47,305 bases of DNA from an uncultured Rhodospirillales bacterium (GTDB lineage: Bacteria > Pseudomonadota > Alphaproteobacteria > Acetobacterales > Acetobacteraceae): NCBI GenBank assembly GCA_903893975.1, contig CAITOL010000080.1, positions 1 to 47,305 of the forward strand, in the 5' to 3' direction. A model generated the notes under the pieces. The model did no database searches, was not told the DNA's origin, and saw nothing but the letters and a program-made list of their open reading frames with translations. The position numbers and the translations under genes were made by a program. Of the stretch, positions 45,101 to 47,305 are shown one piece after another (positions within the stretch are counted from its first letter, which is position 1; every line of letters starts with the position of its first letter).

Positions 45101-46989
45101 GCCGCCCGCCGCTGCCGCATAGTCTCGGTAATTTCGGTGTTGCTCACCACAAAACCGCCATCCCGCAGCGGGGTTGACCGTGCCAGGAAGCTGCGCCCGT
45201 TCGGGTGCGTCCACTCAACCTCATACGGAACTTTGCGGTCGGCCTCGCATTCCTGCGTGATCAGCGCCTGCGCCTCCGGCCCATCGCCGAACACCTTGCC
45301 AATCTGCCAGCGCGCCAGATCCTCATACTGCATGCCACCGCGGCCGTCGGGGAACACCTCCTCCAAAGTGTGATTGGCCGCCAGCAACCGGTGGTCGGCA
45401 TTCCATAGGCTCACCCGGTGCGGCAAGGCCTGCAACAACCCTTCAAGGATCGTCGCATTGCGCTGCGCCGCCTCGCGTGCCTGCACCAAATCGGTAATCT
45501 CGGTACTGGTAATCACAAACCCGCCATCGCGCATCGGCATCGACCGGGTCAGGAACGCGCGCCCGTTCTGATGCGTCCACTCAGCCTCAAACCGCACGCT
45601 CCGGTCCTGCGCCCGCAGTCCGGCAATCACCGCCTCCGCGCGCGGCCCCGGCCCGTGCTCGGCCAGGATCTGCTCGGCGATCATGTCGTCGTAAAAAGCG
45701 CCGGTCCGTCCGTCCACCGATACAAAACACTCGGGCATCGCCGCATTGGCCAGCAACAGCCGCCGATCCGCGCCCCACAGCATAATTCGGTACGACAAGG
45801 CTTGCAGCAGCCCGTCCAGCGACGCCGCATTCCGCTCCGCCGCCTGCCGCGCCTTAACCAACTCGGAAATATCGGTGTTGGTAATGACAAACCCGCCATC
45901 TTCCATCGGCGTGGACCGCGACAGGAATACCCGCCCGTTCACATGCGTCCATTCCGCCTCGATCGGCACAGACCGATCCAACCCGCGGAAATGCGCGATC
46001 TGCCGGTCCGCCTCCGGCCCCTCGCTGAGTTCGGCGATGACTTGCGCGGCGATAAGGTCGTCGTAACGCCAGACCTCCTGCCGTTCCGGCAGGACGAAAA
46101 TCTCCGGCATGACCTGGTTTGTCGCCACCAGCCGCTCCTCGGCGTCCCATAGCGTCACCCGATGCGGCAGGGCCTTCAGCAATCCATCCATCCGCGCCGC
46201 TGCTTGCCGGGCCGCCGCCTCCGCCGCTGCCAATTCGGAGACATCGCACACCGTCAGCATGAACACGCCATCCGCCGTCGGGTCGGAATACACCTCCAAA
46301 GCCCGGCCTTCCGCCACCAACCGCCGATGCTGCCGCTGGCCCCGATCCATCGCCAAACCAACCCGGATCGCTTCGGCCCGCGCCGGCGTTTCCGCGTCGC
46401 CAAACAGCTTCGCCATCACGGTCGCCAGCACCCGGTCGAGTGGATCGCCCGCCGCCAGTTTCAACGTGTCCGATAACGCCCAAACCTCGGACTGGTCATT
46501 ATGTCCGACCAAGCGATGCTCACGGTCGAACAGCAAAATCCCCACCGGCGCATGTTGCATTGCCTGCGCCAGCGCCGCCTCCCGCTGGAGCCCCTGTTCT
46601 TCCTGCGCCACCCGTGCCGAGGCCTCCTGGAGGTTCAGGGTAAATCCGCCTTCGGCCAACGGCGTCAGCCGCACCTCCAGCCACCGCGCCTCCGCCGTCC
46701 GATACCTCAGCACCGCCGGCGGCGCATCGCCCGTCGCGCCATCCAGCAACCCCGGCAGCAGCTGCGCCAAGTCCTGCCCCGCCGACCAAGCCGCGGCCCC
46801 CGCCAGCGCCGCCGCCTGCGCGTTGGCCACGACCAGAAGCCGCTGCGCATCGAACAAAGCCAATCCGGCACCAGCATTCGCCAACAACAGCACCAACGCG
46901 GAACTTGCTTCACTGTTCGTCATGCAACACCGGCCAATCGTCTTATCAAAATCAGCTTGCCACCGATGTGGCAGCTTAAACACATCCAT
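42169..46989 (-). CDS. Soluble multi-PAS sensor histidine kinase
   Basis: About 1,606 residues (ATG 46989) or 1,584 (ATG 46923); neither start has a strong ribosome site. No membrane helix or signal is seen, so it should sense inside the cell. Two diverged PAS domains (about 30-130 and 140-255) precede eight PAS_7-type repeats of 122-126 residues (about 267-1245), each starting like LDGLLQALPHRVSLW and ending like DGGFVITNTDITEL. A further PAS domain (about 1250-1370) precedes the kinase core. His1395 in GMAHELNQPLAGI is the phosphoacceptor; the N box is VITNACEAYERL, and FDPFFTTKP-GGGPGLGLA is the ATP lid. No receiver domain and no response regulator gene in view. Confidence 0.9.
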   Translation of the reverse strand: MDVFKLPHRWQADFDKTIGRCCMTNSEASSALVLLLANAGAGLALFDAQRLLVVANAQAAALAGAAAWSAGQDLAQLLPGLLDGATGDAPPAVLRYRTAEARWLEVRLTPLAEGGFTLNLQEASARVAQEEQGLQREAALAQAMQHAPVGILLFDREHRLVGHNDQSEVWALSDTLKLAAGDPLDRVLATVMAKLFGDAETPARAEAIRVGLAMDRGQRQHRRLVAEGRALEVYSDPTADGVFMLTVCDVSELAAAEAAARQAAARMDGLLKALPHRVTLWDAEERLVATNQVMPEIFVLPERQEVWRYDDLIAAQVIAELSEGPEADRQIAHFRGLDRSVPIEAEWTHVNGRVFLSRSTPMEDGGFVITNTDISELVKARQAAERNAASLDGLLQALSYRIMLWGADRRLLLANAAMPECFVSVDGRTGAFYDDMIAEQILAEHGPGPRAEAVIAGLRAQDRSVRFEAEWTHQNGRAFLTRSMPMRDGGFVITSTEITDLVQAREAAQRNATILEGLLQALPHRVSLWNADHRLLAANHTLEEVFPDGRGGMQYEDLARWQIGKVFGDGPEAQALITQECEADRKVPYEVEWTHPNGRSFLARSTPLRDGGFVVSNTEITETMRQRRAAEDSAALLDRVLQALPHRVAVWGPDQRLLASNLAFPDSFSMIEGDGPVYYDDLLVAQARGMHGNSAAAEAMIARHRGLDRTQRDNFEWRHQNGRSFLGRTTPTPDGGFIVTNTEITELVQVREAARQNAAMLNSLVQALPNRVTLWGADRRLLAHNDRFADAFPLLAGDGPIYHDQLIEVQARAQCNTEAEAQTLIDYYRQTDRTQRSEREWTHANGMAFLSISAPTADGGFVVSNTDITARVTAEREMLRRGDILEAFLEALPHRVSLWNTDGELLVNNAVYGEIFATNETERPIRFASRTRHQIEAIFGPGAAADAMLAKLLSMDFQHGFKLEWQHPNGAVYMNQCCPVASGGFVISNTDITELAQARQAVQENADMLSNLLRALPQRVSLWGPDRRLVASNDAFHNELGALRQDDGPAVLFDDDMRAMAKRFYGDGAEAAKMAADVLSTDRSKPSSREWTLPGGRVVSSLSVPMPDGGFVISSSDISDLVQSRQAAQRNAETLSALLKGLPHRVSMWDRENRLVAFNTMFAEFFRQSVPIIGMTAQEASQQTQQVIDPSDPSAGQNIKNLSGFVGATVWRHTDGAYFATQVVPSDDGGFILTHTDVTEQETTRRRLMAAEAEQRALISAIPGAVLRIGKTADGAWEIRYASAQITGLTGYEPDEVIQPGWVKTTMTEADYITLDAEGQRAWDGEDVSLETELTRKDGRRVWLQGHMRRDQHPNGEQEVIATWFDVTGLRRATQEVAATRKLAALGALATGMAHELNQPLAGIMLAAENGLRNLTKAPERVEQKLETIIQQARRASDLIDQMRVFRRRGQGPAPAVLLADAVGPALKKCQERLSHAKVRVVVEIAPDLPPLPAERVLLEAALVNVITNACEAYERLGGEGERALEISGQRQDDDVLITVRDAAGGIAPENLPYVFDPFFTTKPVGGGPGLGLAVAFGILADLRGNIRAESADGVTEIVMTLPVAG
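43257..46191 (-). repeat. Eight tandem PAS-encoding repeats inside the kinase gene
   Basis: Units begin at about residues 267, 391, 515, 637, 761, 885, 1009 and 1135 of the kinase, a period near 370 bp. Shared text per unit: ALPHRVSLW, a DRRLLA-N segment, EWTHxNGR, and DGGFVITNTDI. The units differ enough that this is old domain duplication, not recent DNA repeat. Confidence 0.8.
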
Positions 46990-47104
46990 CGCACGCCAGC
47001 ATGGCTCAATCAGCCCAGGCGCAATACAGGCAACGCAGGCAATGGTTTAGACTAACTTAATGTGTCACGTTCGGTACCAAGTGTGTCAAAATATCGGTAA
47101 TTGC

Positions 47105-47305
47105 TCACCCCACTCCTGCGATCGGCCCGGCGGGTAGCTTGGCCGCGAGCACGAAGCGAATGGTGTCCAATACCGAAGCGCGATTGACTTTCGCGGTGCT
47201 GACGACGGAGCGGAAGGCGGCGTAGGTCTCGGCGCCCCACTCGCAGCGGAAGCCATTGGTCACCTTGCGGAAGATCACGCTGGGGCGGAGATGGCGCTCG
47301 GAGAT
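47105..47305 (-). mobile_element. IS66-family transposase, C-terminal end (cut by window edge)
   Basis: A frame open at the right edge codes for 66 residues to TGA at 47105. It reads ISERHLRPSVIFRKVTNGF, then CEWGAETYAAFRSVV and SVLDTIRFVLA, the typical IS66 transposase end. The 115 bp between it and the kinase start (46990-47104) hold the probable element end; TGTGTCA occurs at 47060 and 47083. No gene is seen there. Whether the insertion affects kinase expression cannot be judged. Confidence 0.75.

Noticed and set aside
1-47305. tRNA, rRNA, CRISPR arrays, prophage or conjugation genes
   Set aside because: Nothing with cloverleaf pattern, spaced direct repeats or phage/transfer functions was seen by reading; a covariance-model scan would be needed to exclude small RNAs.

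Overview
The window is a GC-rich, densely packed stretch of chromosome from an alphaproteobacterium, most likely of the Acetobacteraceae/Rhodospirillales. The best protein matches I recall are to that group and its relatives: a Gluconobacter-type gluconate 5-dehydrogenase, a nearly canonical NAC regulator and an Agrobacterium-type D-carbamoylase. Many genes overlap by ATGA or GTGA. No tRNA, rRNA, CRISPR or phage genes were seen. Nearly all genes serve uptake and breakdown of nitrogen-containing or sugar-acid compounds.

Left part (84-15262). A NAC-type LysR regulator sits between two groups it probably controls. Downstream of nac on the minus strand are accB-accC-pxpB-pxpC-(BCCP-like)-pxpA. 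This looks like a split, biotin-dependent lactam/amide carboxylase resembling urea carboxylase, coupled to a variant 5-oxoprolinase. Further downstream lies a run of SDR, polar amino-acid ABC transporter, gluconate 5-dehydrogenase-like SDR, 2-hydroxyacid dehydrogenase, N-carbamoyl-D-amino-acid hydrolase and amidohydrolase. An aminotransferase is divergent from nac. Three promoters (before accB, before the SDR, before the aminotransferase) align without gaps: an ATAAG-led ATA-N9-TAT site, a TTGGC -35 box and an (A/G)TAGC -10 box, with the site centred about 63 bp before the predicted start. This three-promoter NAC regulon around a split carboxylase is the most striking thing in the window.

Middle part (15259-34013). 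An alpha/beta hydrolase and an FAD monooxygenase face a periplasmic molybdenum hydroxylase (iorA-iorB) with a tri-haem cytochrome c. Then come a PfkB sugar kinase with an orphan binding protein, an SDR, two overlapping Gfo/Idh/MocA dehydrogenases, and a FadR-type regulator that leads an operon of a peptide-type ABC transporter with an embedded DapA-family aldolase. The latter set looks like sugar-acid uptake and catabolism.

Right part (34010-47305). An 8-oxoguanine deaminase and a BMP-type nucleoside/nucleobase ABC transporter form a purine-salvage group. A DUF1989 protein and a broken acetamidase/formamidase gene follow. After an intergenic stretch with palindromes there is a soluble histidine kinase of about 1,600 residues with eight tandem PAS repeats. 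The window ends inside an IS66-family transposase gene.
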